This document shows positions 14,641 to 25,684 of a stretch of DNA of 64,000 bases, in pieces. Source of the stretch: Numida meleagris (Eukaryota > Chordata > Aves > Galliformes > Numididae); the NCBI RefSeq assembly GCF_002078875.1, contig NC_034421.1:10842872-10906871 (forward strand). Reading direction: 5' to 3'. Each line of letters begins with the position of its first letter. Position 1 is the stretch's first letter. The notes beneath the pieces were generated by a model. It had not been told where the DNA came from. It did not search any database and saw nothing but the letters and a program-made list of their open reading frames with translations. Made by a program: the position numbers and the translations under genes.

Positions 14641-16194
14641 CAGCCATATAATTAAAACAAAAACAAACATTGGTAATATCTTAAATTCCTGCTAAGATGG
14701 AGTATCCTACGGAGGAGCAACTCGGTTTGGACCAGCTGCAGCTGCAGAGGAGCAGACCCAGGAACTCTGGAGGGATCTTCCAGTCACACATACCAGATTA
14801 CTGACTGTACTGGAGCTCAGAAACGTGTTCCTTGGTTGTGGCTGCCTACCCAAGCAGCTCAGAAACAAATCCTGCTCTCATAAGGAGTGCAACTACTCAT
14901 ATGGGTTCTGGTCAGGAACAAGTAAGATGTGGCTTAGAGGTTAGTAAGACAGAAGTTTTAACATCCACAATCAGTGTTTACAGGCATCTGTCTGACAAAA
15001 AATAAAGGGAAGATAGATGGGGACTATCAGGAGGTGGAAAAATAAGCATCCCACCCACAGCCCTTTGACATACTGCCAAGGTGGAGAGGTAGAGGATGAC
15101 AACTATGTCTTCAGAGAGGAAACACAGAACTGGAGGTGTCAAAAACAAGTATACCAGCTAAGTCTCAGCACCTGACCCAGGAAAAGATTCTGAGCAGTAT
15201 TTTTTCCTCTTGGAGCATCCAGCAAAAACATGCTAATGCTGTCATCACAGAACTGGAATACAAAACAGTGGGAAAGCAGCTCATCAGCTGAAAGCAAGAA
15301 GATGAGCAATGCTGCCCTTTGCATTACCATCTAAGGGTGACCAAGCACGGTGGTGTACTGGAAATGGACTGCCCTGGTTTTATCACAAAAACAAAACAAA
15401 AACAAACTAAAACAAGCAAAACAAAAGAAAGAAAACACCAAAAAACCCACTCAAAACAAAACACAAATTTGGCTGGCTTTGACCACGATGAATGAATAAG
15501 CAAGATGTTGAAGCTTTGAGTAATTAACATATTTTCCAAATATTCCCTTCTTCCATCACCTCCTTTTCTCAGGAGAGTCTCAGCAGCACCATGCATCACC
15601 CACAACGTTCTATTTGCTATGGTGAGACACGTTAAGGGGTTCCTGGTGCAGCTCCTGAGACTCAGTCCTACAAGCCTGGGTTTCATTCCAGTACTGCAAG
15701 GAAGTTAATAAGGCCATTTACAGTTTACAAACTACTTCCACTTGCACTGACCATTGTAAGCCTCAAGCAAAGCTGTCATGAGGCTTTTGTAGGGGAAACC
15801 TTAAGGGCTTTGGTTAAGGTTTGCTGTCAGAAAGCTGCTTGGAATGAATTCAAATCACCAGGCTCCCTTACTGAAGGTCAAACGCAACATTTGCGGCTGG
15901 AATTGCCAACACAATAGCAGCATAAGGGGAAACATTAAGGCCCATCTGAGAGGAAGACAGTGGCTGCTTTGCTAGGGATTTGCCCGCAAATGTGGAAGAA
16001 GTGGAGTAAGGACAAGCATGGCTGTATTAGTGCAAGCAAGGCCTGTCAGAGAGGGCAGACTATGAAGCCTTCTACCTTCAAAACAGCAGTTAGCCCAAAT
16101 GCCTGATTTGACTTGCAATGCTAAAGGGGGAGGCAGCTATCGCCAATGCTGCAGGAAGAAGCAAATCCAAACAACTCCTCCCTGCTTTCCTTGA
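14641..16194. other. Noncoding DNA, no recognised element
   Basis: Nothing identifiable is present. A moderately GC-rich part near 14700-14800 contains two abutting CAGCTG E-box hexamers (14733-14744). The A-rich tract at 15385-15467 gives rise to an artefactual minus-strand frame rich in Phe, Val and Leu. No paired splice signals or family motifs were found. Confidence 0.55.
15385..15467 (+). repeat. A-rich (CAAAA-type) low-complexity tract
   Basis: About 80 bp is composed almost entirely of A with regularly spaced C (AAAAC and AAAC units), plus a few G and T. It could be a decayed poly-A tail or a slippage tract. No retroposed body is recognisable on its 5' side. Confidence 0.85.
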
Positions 16195-16453
16195 CCTGCA
16201 ATGAGCAGGTTGTCTCCTGGTGAAGGAAGGGAGGCCTCCCCAGCCAGCAGGACAACCCCACTGGGCACCTCTGTGCCACTGGGCACCAGGTGGTAGAGGT
16301 GGTGTCAGGCAGCCAGGAGCTGAGGATGACACAGTGCCGGCCATGCCCCGTCCAGTGGATGCAGCACCATGGGCTCAGACCACCACAGGTGAAACCAGGT
16401 GCTGCCAGCAGGGACCCTCGGCAGCCCCAAACAAGGCGGGCTGCTTGTCCCCC
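16195..16453. other. GC-rich island of unknown origin
   Basis: The base composition changes sharply from AT-rich flanks to GC-rich sequence, and this continues into the CR1 fragment to its right. It contains a direct repeat of the 12-mer CCACTGGGCACC at 16258-16269 and 16276-16287 (offset 18 bp). CpG is not abundant, so it does not look like a promoter CpG island. Frames are open on both strands here (up to 120 codons on the plus strand), which is expected where TAA and TAG are rare. It may be a further, unrecognised part of a repeat. Confidence 0.5.
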
Positions 16454-16560
16454 ATGAGATCAGGTTACCAGGGCCCCACCCAGCTTTGCCTTGGGCTCCT
16501 CCAGGGATGGGGCATCCATAGCTTCTCTGGGCAGCCTGTGCCAGTGCCTCACCTTCTTCA
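16454..16560 (-). mobile_element. CR1 LINE fragment, 3' region, minus strand
   Basis: CR1 is a non-LTR retrotransposon that moves by target-primed reverse transcription; most copies are truncated and dead. This piece reads, on the plus strand, as the reverse complement of the C-terminal ORF2/3'-UTR region: 'CAGGTTACCAGGGCCCCACC', then 'CCAGGGATGGGGCATCC', then 'TCTCTGGGCAGCCTGTGCC' and 'AGTGCCTCACC'. These follow the order of the avian CR1 consensus. The true 3' end with octamer repeats is missing. It forms the right part of a GC-rich patch. Confidence 0.85.
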
Positions 16561-16870
16561 ATTTCACTATGATACGTCATAAAACAAAAATCTAACACAA
16601 TTACTTATTGGAACCTATCATCTCGCTTCTTTTTCCTTAAATAATTCATATTTTGGGCTCAGCCCTGGCCACAGGCCCAGATCCAGGACTTTTCTCCCTT
16701 TTCCAACTCCAGAAAATACAGTTATAAAGAAAAGCAGGAAGAAAGATGGATTCAGTTTTGCCCGCTCACAAGTTCAGTCCTGCTGAAAACATTTTTTGAC
16801 ATCTTTCTAGAATAGATGCACTTAAACATTTATCTGCATTGGTACTAAAAAATTGGAATCCTATTCGCAG

Positions 16871-17055
16871 TGGCTGAAGCTTCAGTTCTTAACGAAAGCC
16901 AGCTTTTTGCAGAGGAGCAGCAAGTCCAGTACCTGTATGTGCTGGAACATGCCAACTCAGCAAGTTGCTCACTCCCCATATCCCCAGAAGTGAACAAGAA
17001 TAATAAGATTGGCCACTGGGACCAGAATCAATCTCTTAAATATGATTTGGAGAAC
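16871..17055 (+). other. Weak candidate exon (open frame between AG and GT)
   Basis: A 185-nt segment is open in one frame. It is preceded by TATTCGCAG and followed by GTGAGT, a good donor match. The open frame runs on to a stop at 17068-17070. The encoded peptide contains LFAEEQQVQYLYVLEHANS and IGHWDQNQSLKYDLEN, balanced in composition but unlike any family I recognise. The acceptor has a poor polypyrimidine tract. A chance coincidence of open frame and splice-like sites is the more likely explanation. Confidence 0.15.
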
Positions 17056-18054
17056 GTGAGTCCTCTCTGATATTTTCTACAAATTATATTGTGTCTTATT
17101 GGAAGCAAAATCACATCAGCATTTTCCATATTTTATTGGTGTATAATAAGAAACTAAGAATATTAAAACAAAGCCAGACAGTAGCTCACAGGTAAGAAAC
17201 AAAAAAGAAAAAGAAAAAAGTGCATTTGATCAAAAACATGAAGAAACATTTTGATAGAAAATTTTCTGGTAGTGAAAAAATTAGAAAGAGGCAAAGGAAG
17301 TTGTACAGGAATTAGTAGTTCTGTTGAAGATTCCATGTGCTGAAGAGAAGTAATAGGGTAACATACAAAACGTATGTACATGGAAGGATGAAAACTAACC
17401 AGAAGATAATGCTTAGCTCCTAAGTACTGCATAATTCACCTGGCAGATCTACATACATGAACCAAAGTAAGTTGATAGCTACTCCACAAGACAGAATGTT
17501 CAGAATGCAAAATTTAAAGTGGCTAGAAAGAGGATGGAAAGATAGTTTAGAAGGACCAAAAGTCAAGTTTTCTTCTTTATTTAAAGAGAACACTGTCACC
17601 CAGTTATGATCTCCAACATAAGCAATTAGGATACTCATAGTAATAACAGTTGCCACAAAGAATGTACAGAATAAACTCTTCCGATCAGAAAGCACTATAG
17701 CCCTTTAATACAAGATAAATGCTTAGAAATGTCTACCACGACCAACTACATCTCTCATGCTTGTCCAGGAACCTCCCAGAACAACACTGTTAGGAAAACA
17801 ATATATTTGCCCTGATTATACTTTCTGTTTTTTGGAAGCAGAATGTTGAATGTTTGAGGTAATGCATATAAACCCCTTTATGCACTTGAAAAGTGCCTAT
17901 CATTATCAGCAACACTGTTAGTAATAAAACAATAAAAAGGTAAGATTAACGCTTCATTTGCCACAACTGTTTCAAACTCATTGTTATTGTACTGTACTTC
18001 ATCTTTATTTCTTCAGTGAACACCACTACATTAATTTCCTAACACAATGACTTG

Positions 18055-18078
18055 AACTGAAGACTTCCGTCTTCAGTT
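18055..18078. repeat. Perfect 10-bp-stem inverted repeat
   Basis: AACTGAAGAC at 18055-18064 and GTCTTCAGTT at 18069-18078 are exact reverse complements separated by the 4-nt loop TTCC. It lies just upstream of a degenerate tandem repeat. It is too short on its own to call a microRNA precursor. Confidence 0.85.
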
Positions 18079-18104
18079 TGACGGAACTGGAAGAAATAGG
18101 AATT

Positions 18105-18179
18105 GAAACCATGAAGTTGGCCCATGAATGGATTGAAATAAGGAAACCAAGTTGGCCCGTGAATGGAATAAGGAAACCA
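18105..18179. repeat. Degenerate tandem repeat, about 30-38-bp unit
   Basis: Copy 1 (18105-18142) and copy 2 (18143-18172) share GAAACC, then AAGTTGGCCC(A/G)TGAATGG, then AATAAG. Copy 2 lacks two short internal pieces. A third partial start (GAAACCA) follows at 18173-18179. The upstream sequence near 18089-18110 may be a more decayed copy. Confidence 0.75.
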
Positions 18180-21100
18180 GTAAAAAGAGCATTAGGGGAC
18201 TGGGCCTCAAGTCCACAGAACCCATGACAAACGGGAATTTTGAAGAATCAAAGCTTGGCCAGATGGAAGATTAGGCCCTACCCCATTCCCAAAACAGCAG
18301 GCATACATACAGCTCCAAAGAGTTGTTCAAAACTTTTTACAGCATTAACAAGAATAGAATTAGTTATCATTATTCCTAGGAATAGAAACAGTTGACTCAG
18401 TGCAACTAAAACACAAACCTAGGATTTTGAAAGAGAACTGAACTTGACGGGCACTTCACTGGTCAGCAGTCACTGGCTTGTATTGTTGATATTCAGTGAC
18501 TGCAAGGTTATTCAGGAAAATGTTTACTTTGTCTTTCTGTCTATAATCCCTGCCTAGCATCTTCATCCATAAAATCTAAAAACCAGGAAAGAACCATTAT
18601 TTTCCTTGTAAAAATAGCCACAGGTTGCCTTGAAACAAGGAAGCCTTCACGTAGCACAGCATTTGTTTTCTTTTAATAGGAACCAGAGCCTAAATATCAC
18701 ATTTGGCTATGTTGCCCTTTTGCAAATAAACCCTGAAGGAATATGCGGAACAGACTCCGTAGTTAAGGGCTCTACAACTCCTGCAGTAACACCAATCTAT
18801 GCATCTTACTGAACTGTGCCATTTAGCAAAGGGCAGGTGGAGGAATAGGCAAGAAAAAAAAATCATGCTATGTCCAAAATTACTTAGTTTAAAAACAAAA
18901 CACAACTGGCTATTTTCTGCTTCTTGCTGCTTTATTTTTAGCAGCCTTGTGGCCATCATGTCATCTCTGTCAGCTTAGATTTTCAAGTCAAGTTTTAAAT
19001 CTCATTAATAAAATACAAACCATGTTCAAGGAACAGTTTATGAAATAAGAAGTAGACTTTTTCTATTAAAATCTGTATCCTTTTCACCTCACAAGTGGCC
19101 TCAAGCTTGAAAGCATACCTTCCTACTTCACCAGGCTCACCCGGCACCATTAGTAAGCCTGACAGGCCTGTCTCTGATACCTCCATTTGTTTTAGAGTGC
19201 ATTACGCTAGCAGTAAGCCTACAAAGAAAATGAGCCTGCCAATGAATTAGAAAGAACCAGAAGAACCTACCAAGAGTCAAACCAGATGATGTGAAGAGCA
19301 GCCCAGCTGCAACACGGTGCTGAGCTGCGTCCCTGTGCATAAAATAAATGTTGCGGTTTCCGTAGTTTTAGGTAGCAAAAGATTTATAATAAAAGCAAAG
19401 CCTGAGGGGCAGACAAAAATTTTGTTCTTGATTTCTTCTTCTCATAATACATAACACCCAAATTTTATAACAAAGAAACTAATTTTATAAGTTTCTAAGA
19501 AATTAAAACAATAAACATTAAAAATATTTTTATTAAATATGTCTATGTATGTATATAAATAAAATCCTGGGTTTAGAATCAGAGTCTGAAACCAGAAGCC
19601 TCATGGCTCCCTATGACAGAGACTGTCTTAATCAAATCTCAGCCATTAAAAGCCACGTACTAATTCCTACTACCAAGTCTGTCACTTGAGTCCTTCCCAG
19701 GGAGCTGTTTATTTTTAAGTCCAATCATCTGAAACAGCTGCAATTTGGGATATCATTTTCCTCTCAGAATTTTGCAGAACTCTGTTATCTTTTGTTGCAT
19801 TAATTCTGATTCATACCAAACTGTCATTTTCAGAAAAAAAAATATGCAGCAATTGGAACGTGGCGTCTGCCTGCTGCCCCTCTTAGAGCTTCAGCTGATC
19901 TCTGCTGCACGACTGTAAAGAAGCAGTGCCATTCACTGCAATGACACAACTCCTGTCTTTACACCTGGGTAAATCAGGTCAGCCAGCTCCTATAATACAA
20001 TTCCAATTAACTCTGCCTTTCTGATCTAACACGGGAAACTAAAATGCCTGGTCCAAATCCTCAGAGAAGTGCGGACTCCTGGCTTACAGCTCTGTACCTC
20101 TTGTCTCAATAAACATGGCAGAGGTCATCACCTGCCTTTTGCAGAAGTCACTGCAAAGCAGCATTTGCTTGGCTTTACAGGTTAATGTGGCTGTTACGGG
20201 GGACAAACAGCCCAATCGCACGCTGTCCTGCAAGAAGTCTTACTTCCCAGGAGAGAGGGAATTTTTTAAAAGGCATTTTTGAATTATTTTCTCAGACTGC
20301 AGATAGGTCAGTGTAGTGAAAATAAAATGATTACATTGTGGGTAATCGTATGCTTTTTCCCAACTAAAACCTGTCATCTATTTTAGGAGGTCTCACATGT
20401 CTCTTGAGCTGTCACTTCTGATAAGCGTACAAGTGTTCTGAGGACATTGTACTACTGTATCTGCCTCTATCAGATCTGGCTCTGTCGTTTTTTTCCCCTC
20501 CTTCTTTGCACGAGTTACCTTAGGTGCCAGGAGAGTTGCCTCGCAGAATTTATTGTAGCGATCTTAATTAAATTAATATTCCTGAGTGCAAGGCTACTGG
20601 GATCCAAGGCTGGTATGAGGTTCATCGACTTTCACTTAGAGGGTAAAGTTTCCAGTTTTCACTCTCACGAGGCAATATGAAAAATTTATGACAGAAGCAG
20701 GAGAAGTCTTGCTAGAGGCAATGACATCCCTGTGCAATTAAAACACTTTCAAGTGTCTTTTTTTCCTCCTTTCCCCTTCCACTCATCTTAGAAAACAATC
20801 TACAGAGCAATTTAAAGTTAAAAATGTACAGTGCAAAACAAAGATCTGTAAGCAGTTGACAAATGATAACGCGATCATAAAAATTTCTTAACAGTTTGAA
20901 ATGTAACATATTGCACAAGGTTATGGCCAGATGGTTAAGGAGCTTTTTTCTTGTCATTTTTGTAAGAAAACCAGTTCTAAAGCTTTCAAGCAGCAAAAGA
21001 AATTCCCTCCACAAAAGGGAACAAACAGAGACCCTGTCTTGCACCTCTAGGAGATCCCAGCTGTTGTACACAGCCCCTGAAGGGGCAGCAGTTGGAAAGG

Positions 21101-22590
21101 GCAAGGCTGAGTATGAGGGCTCCTGAGTTTTATTTATGCTCCATAGTTCTGGTGGGAGATGACTCCTGCCACAATCCTGAGAGCCAGGTATTTAACCTCA
21201 CTGTGTAGTGTCACCCCGCTGTAATTTGTACATGAGCAATACTCCTTTTAAAGAACCAAACACCAAGAAGCAGCAAGGAAACCCCATGTCCATCCCAACT
21301 GCTCTGTGTTCTTGGAAGGGCCACACAGATTTTGGAGAGCTAAGTTTTTGACACTGAGCAGCTCTGGCATGGAATGTCTTTGAAGAAGACATTCTGCACA
21401 GTTGTGTGAGTGAGGGCATCAGGGCAGTTGGTTTCTTTGTAAAATAACATTCAACAACTGGCATGGCTGCAAACTATGGGGATAAAGAAACAATGAGCAT
21501 TTAATAACCAACATAATGCAATGATCCCTTCTTACCTCAATGGAGCACATAATTATTTTGCAAAGTACATTGCATAGCACACTGCAGTAACCAGAACTAG
21601 AGGAGTAACATGGAAGCAACAGACTATTCTTTCAAAGACTGTGAATAATTCCCCTTAACAGCATGTGCCTTGAGAGGAAAAATTTACTTTGATAGCCCAC
21701 ACTTAATTCCCAACATGCTAGCCTTTGTTATCTCTGGATTGTTAACATTGCTGCAATGCAATAGTATTTAAAAGAAAATAATATTTATTATTTCTGAAAT
21801 TGGTAAACAATGAAAAAAGGAAGACTGTAATTTCTTAAACTCACTTCAGAATTTAAATCCGAGTAGGCTGAAGAGGGTAAATATTATAGATACCTACCAG
21901 CAGATCTAAGGAACAGAGCTATATCCTGTTAAATTGTCTTACTCTAATCATACTGGCAGTAATATAAATAGGCCTTGAATTGTAGCTGCACATGGTGAAA
22001 AATTATGTATCTAAATTCACTTTCATCCTAAGATAAGTCTATTGACTTGTTTTGCTTTAAATAAACCCTCCTCTATCCTCATCTTCACTTTGTCTCTGCC
22101 CTGCCACCACTCCACTCCTCCTCATTGTGAATTCAGTCTTTCTCTCAGCAGCGTTTCACAGTTAGGATAATGGGCACAACCATCTCAGAGACCTGTATGA
22201 GGAAACAACCCAAGCCTCCATTCTCAGTCCACATCCCTGTGGACCTGCAAAGATAGTTGAGCAATGGACAGATTCTACTTTGCTCTGAAAGTACCCAAAC
22301 CTGAATCAGAGAATACTCCTTTCCTGCTTGACCAGCTCAACAAGTCAGTTCTTGATGGAGCATTAGTGATGGCTCTAACTTTCATTTTAGTGCCTTAACT
22401 GTTACAGAGAAAAAGCATTTGTGCACCTCTTAGAATGAGGTGGCAAAACATCTTTGGTGTATACTCAGTTAACACCACTACAAAGACAAGACTGTCTACC
22501 ACACCAAACGGAATTGTTTCTCCTTTGCTGCTGCAATCGACTGGCATCCATCTGCTATCTCTCACCATATATTTAGATCATTTGCTCTTC

Positions 22591-22816
22591 CAGTACCTGA
22601 AGGGGGCCTACAGGAAAGCTGGGGAGGGACTTTTTATAAGGGCATGTAGTGACAGGACAAGGGGAAATGGTTTTAAACTAGAAGAAGGTAGATTTAGACT
22701 ATGTGTTAGGAAGAAATTCTTTATTGTGAGGGTGGTGAGACGCTGGAGCAGGTTGCCCAGTGAGGTTGTGGATACCCCCTCCCTGGAAGCATTCAAGGCC
22801 AGGCTGGATGGGGTTC
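22591..22816 (+). mobile_element. CR1 LINE fragment, end of ORF2, plus strand
   Basis: The sequence covers the C-terminal end of the CR1 ORF2 polyprotein (endonuclease plus reverse transcriptase in complete copies). In the frame running to 22827 it reads YLKGAYRKAGEGLF, then GNGFKLEEGRFRL, then RRWSRLPSEVVDTPSLEAF and KARLDG, the hallmark C-terminal phrase of avian CR1. No internal stop lies in this part, but the endonuclease and polymerase domains and the real 3' end are missing, so it is dead. The copy stops abruptly at about 22816, some 14 bp before an oppositely oriented CR1 fragment. The N-terminal ~50 codons of the same open frame are not CR1-like and are chance extension. Confidence 0.92.
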
Positions 22817-22829
22817 ATTGCTTATAGAA

Positions 22830-23220
22830 CTAAGGAAAATCCAGAGTTAGAAGGCATCCACACCAATCATCAAATCCAACTCTTGGCTCCAAACAAGAAT
22901 GCCCCAAATTCAAATCCTATGCCTGAGAGCATTGTCCAAATACAGCCTGAAATCCAGAAGCTTGGGGCTGTAATCACTGCACTGGGGTATCTGTTCCATG
23001 CCCACCACCCTCTGGTGCAGAACCTTTTCCTAACCCCCACCTGTCCCCTCCCCTGACACAGCTCCATGCCGTTCCCTCGGGCCCTGTCTCTGTCACCAGA
23101 GAGCAGAGCTCAGCGCTGTCCCTCTGCTCCCTGTGAGGAGCTGCAGCCGCCATGAGGCCTCTCCTCAGCCTGCTCTGCTCTGGGCTGAACAAACCCATGG
23201 ACTTCAGCCACTTGTTCCAG
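22830..23220 (-). mobile_element. CR1 LINE fragment, 3' region, minus strand
   Basis: On the plus strand it reads as the reverse complement of a CR1 3' region. A diverged end ('GAGTTAGAAGGCATCC', 'CAAATCCAACTC') is followed by 'GCCTGAGAGCATTGTCCAAA', 'AGCTTGGGGCTGTAATCAC', 'CACCCTCTGGTGCAGAACC', 'CACAGCTCCATGCCGTTCCC', 'TCACCAGAGAGCAGAGCTCA', 'GCCATGAGGCCTCTCCTCAG' and 'GGGCTGAACAAACCCATGG', in consensus order. It belongs to the variant with the 'ACCAGAGAGCAGAGCTCAG' signature. The 5' end is truncated at about 23220, as usual for CR1. Its terminal octamers are eroded, suggesting an older copy. Confidence 0.92.
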
Positions 23221-25427
23221 ACTGTAATCTTAAGGCCTAGCCATTCTGTAAATAATAAAATACAATCACCTCCAGTATTTGCTTCTCTCAGAGGCATTTT
23301 CTTATGGCTTCGGTTCATGGCATATACGAGAGAAAAGAAACTCAGCACAGGTAGTGACAGCCATCATTTCCTGCAGTAAAAGCTTCTTCTTCGAGGGCTA
23401 TTCTCATTAAACTTCCACAGTTGCACTGACTGACATACCACTTTAGTTACGTATGACTCTTTCAGGTGTTACATATGATTCTAAGACAGGACAGCAGCTG
23501 TGAAGACATGCAGATAACCCATCAAGCCAGCACTAGAAGACAGCAAGATATAACTGATCATCAGTAGAGGCATCTAATGAAAGAAACGTTGGCTGGTAAC
23601 CAGGATGAGGTCCAAGAGCATATAGGGACTGGGCTCCCTCTTGCAGGGTGAGCATTTCTGAGTCCATCCTTGAGGCAGGAAGCTGATGGCCTCAAACAGC
23701 CATCGCAGCTTCTAGGGCACAGATAAGGGAGCAAAGCTCTTGGATGCAGTTTTAACACTTGAGCCAGAGTGAATCACTACCAAAACTGTGAAAAAGAAGG
23801 AAGCAAACAAGGTACTTCCCTGTGACCAAGCTCCAAGTCTAACAGATTACACATCATTTTCACACATCGTGTATGGTGATCACATTAGTGTATAGATTAA
23901 ACAAATCCACAAAACATAATATTTGATATATTTATCTGATTATATATGGTATCTATATAACTATACTTAAATTGCTGTAACTGTGCTAAACAATACAAAA
24001 AAAACTATGCAATGCACAATTTCTGGAACACGGTAAAGGTAAAATATCTTGTATGGGTAAAGCAGGGGTTGAGGGAGATACTGCATTTACAATGATTAAC
24101 ATCAGAAGCAAGCTGAAATCTGAGTTCACTGAACAAGAAGGAAGACTAGAATACTGCTTTCTTTTACTTTTCTGAAGTATGAAACTTACCAACTGAAATA
24201 ACCTTGAAACGCTTCTAACCACACTGTCAGCAGATCCCTACGACAAAGACACACAAAGATAAACAGAGACATCAGATCAAAGCTGAATTTGGAAGGAAAA
24301 GATAATCAATGGATAAAGAAACTCATTAGAGTGTAGATGGTGATGACAACAGAAAGAACAAAAAGCAGGAACTATTCTGATACCTCCAAAGCATCCCTGC
24401 TAACATGTTTCTGTGTGATGGGAGTGGGTTTGTTTATCAAAAATTCAGGACGATTTTGTCATTTTTTTTTCTTTCCATAAAATAGAATGAACTCGGAATA
24501 TTACAACATCTCCCATCTTGTAAAGATGAAGATGGGTTCATAAAGCACACAACAGCTCTACAGAATACCCTCAGCTGGGAGGCATCACTCCCATGGCTTG
24601 AGGGAATGATGGCTTGAGTTACCTTCTGTACCTTCAGTAACTGCATAGGTTAAGAAAAGTCTTTTTCGCAAGCTCTGTGTTAACCCCAGCTTAGCACACA
24701 GACACAAGGCAAGAATGTCTTGAGTTGTTTCTGCTATTTTCAAAGTGAATGTGTATTTATTTCTCAAATCAGGAAAACCTGATGTTAGAGTGGCAGATTG
24801 GTCAAAAACTGTGGATTCATCTACCTCTGTCAGGGATGCTCCAGCTAATCTGGCAAATCACACAATTTCACCATGGTTCAATGTTTCTGTGTAAATGAGG
24901 AATACAGTACTACTTTACAATGTGAGGGGCTTATGATGGTAACCACTTTAAAGCACACAAGTACCTCACCCAGCACTGCATTCAGGAACTACACCAAATA
25001 AATGAATGGTAAATTGGACGATACCTGAGACAGACACTTTCACGTTTTCTTACATTCTTTTCCCAGTCAGTGGGCAGATTAACCTCAATAGCTGCTGCAG
25101 CCTAGTTAACAAAGGCAGGAATTTGGGGCACCAAGGGCAATTGATACTGCATTATATATTTTGCCAATTTAGCCTCACTGAAAAAATCTATATTCCCCAT
25201 CTGCACAGTCTTTTGCTAACACAGCATAAGACAAATAGTAACTACCAGCTGTAATAAGTGAAGTGAGGGATGAAGGAATTCATGAAGTTCAGGATAGTTT
25301 CCAAAAGGTCAGAAAGCTCACATCACCAAAACAACACTGGGGGAGAGCTGGGACTTCACTTTGAAAGTAACTACAAGCCCGAATGGAAAAATCCTGTGTA
25401 AGAAAGTATATCATAATTGGTGTCTTA

Positions 25428-25488
25428 GAAAAAAAAAATAAAACACACACACACAAAAACAACAACCAACCAACAAAAAAACCAAACA
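25428..25488 (+). repeat. A-rich tract with (AC)6 microsatellite
   Basis: A ten-base A run is followed by TAAA, (AC)6 at 25443-25454 and AAC/AACC units. It is low-complexity DNA that is likely polymorphic in length. Confidence 0.9.
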
Positions 25489-25646
25489 CTTCTTAAGGCA
25501 GAAGAAATAGACAGGATGATGTAGGTCATAAAAGGCGTCTCGCACTGTTACTGACCTCGAAACCCTACTGTTCTCTCAGCCTGATTAAGGAAAAAATACT
25601 TAAGATACTCTCTGTCCTCCACATGTATAAGCACAAGAAATAAAAT

Positions 25647-25684
25647 AAAAAAGAAGGAGGAGGAAAAGAGGAAGAAAAAAAAAA
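25647..25684 (+). repeat. 38-bp homopurine tract
   Basis: Thirty-eight consecutive A/G residues include GAAGGAGGAGGAAAAGAGGAAG followed by ten A. Homopurine-homopyrimidine runs of this length can form triplex (H-DNA) structures under supercoiling. No function is implied by the sequence alone. Confidence 0.9.

Larger units (their letters stand above)
16561..22590. other. Unique AT-rich noncoding DNA
   Basis: No gene was recognised. Features seen are a weak candidate exon at 16871-17055 (listed separately), an A/G-rich tract at 17200-17220, a 10-bp-stem hairpin at 18055-18078 and a degenerate tandem repeat at 18105-18179. The remaining sequence, including 19340-20440 and 20700-21900, shows no repeat family, RNA gene or coding pattern. 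Confidence 0.55.

Noticed and set aside
15324..15686. 120-codon minus-strand frame
   Set aside because: Its C-terminal half is the translation of the CAAAA-type low-complexity tract at 15385-15467, which lacks stop codons for compositional reasons.
16220..16582. 120-codon plus-strand frame rich in Pro and Gly
   Set aside because: It lies in a GC-rich island where stops are rare, and its end is antisense CR1 sequence; the minus strand is equally open.
20712..21104. 130-codon minus-strand frame
   Set aside because: No recognisable domain or splice context. The plus strand is also open over much of it, and the composition fits chance.
22760..23348. Overlapping frames on both strands around 23 kb
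   Set aside because: They are translations of CR1 3' region in sense and antisense, not host genes.
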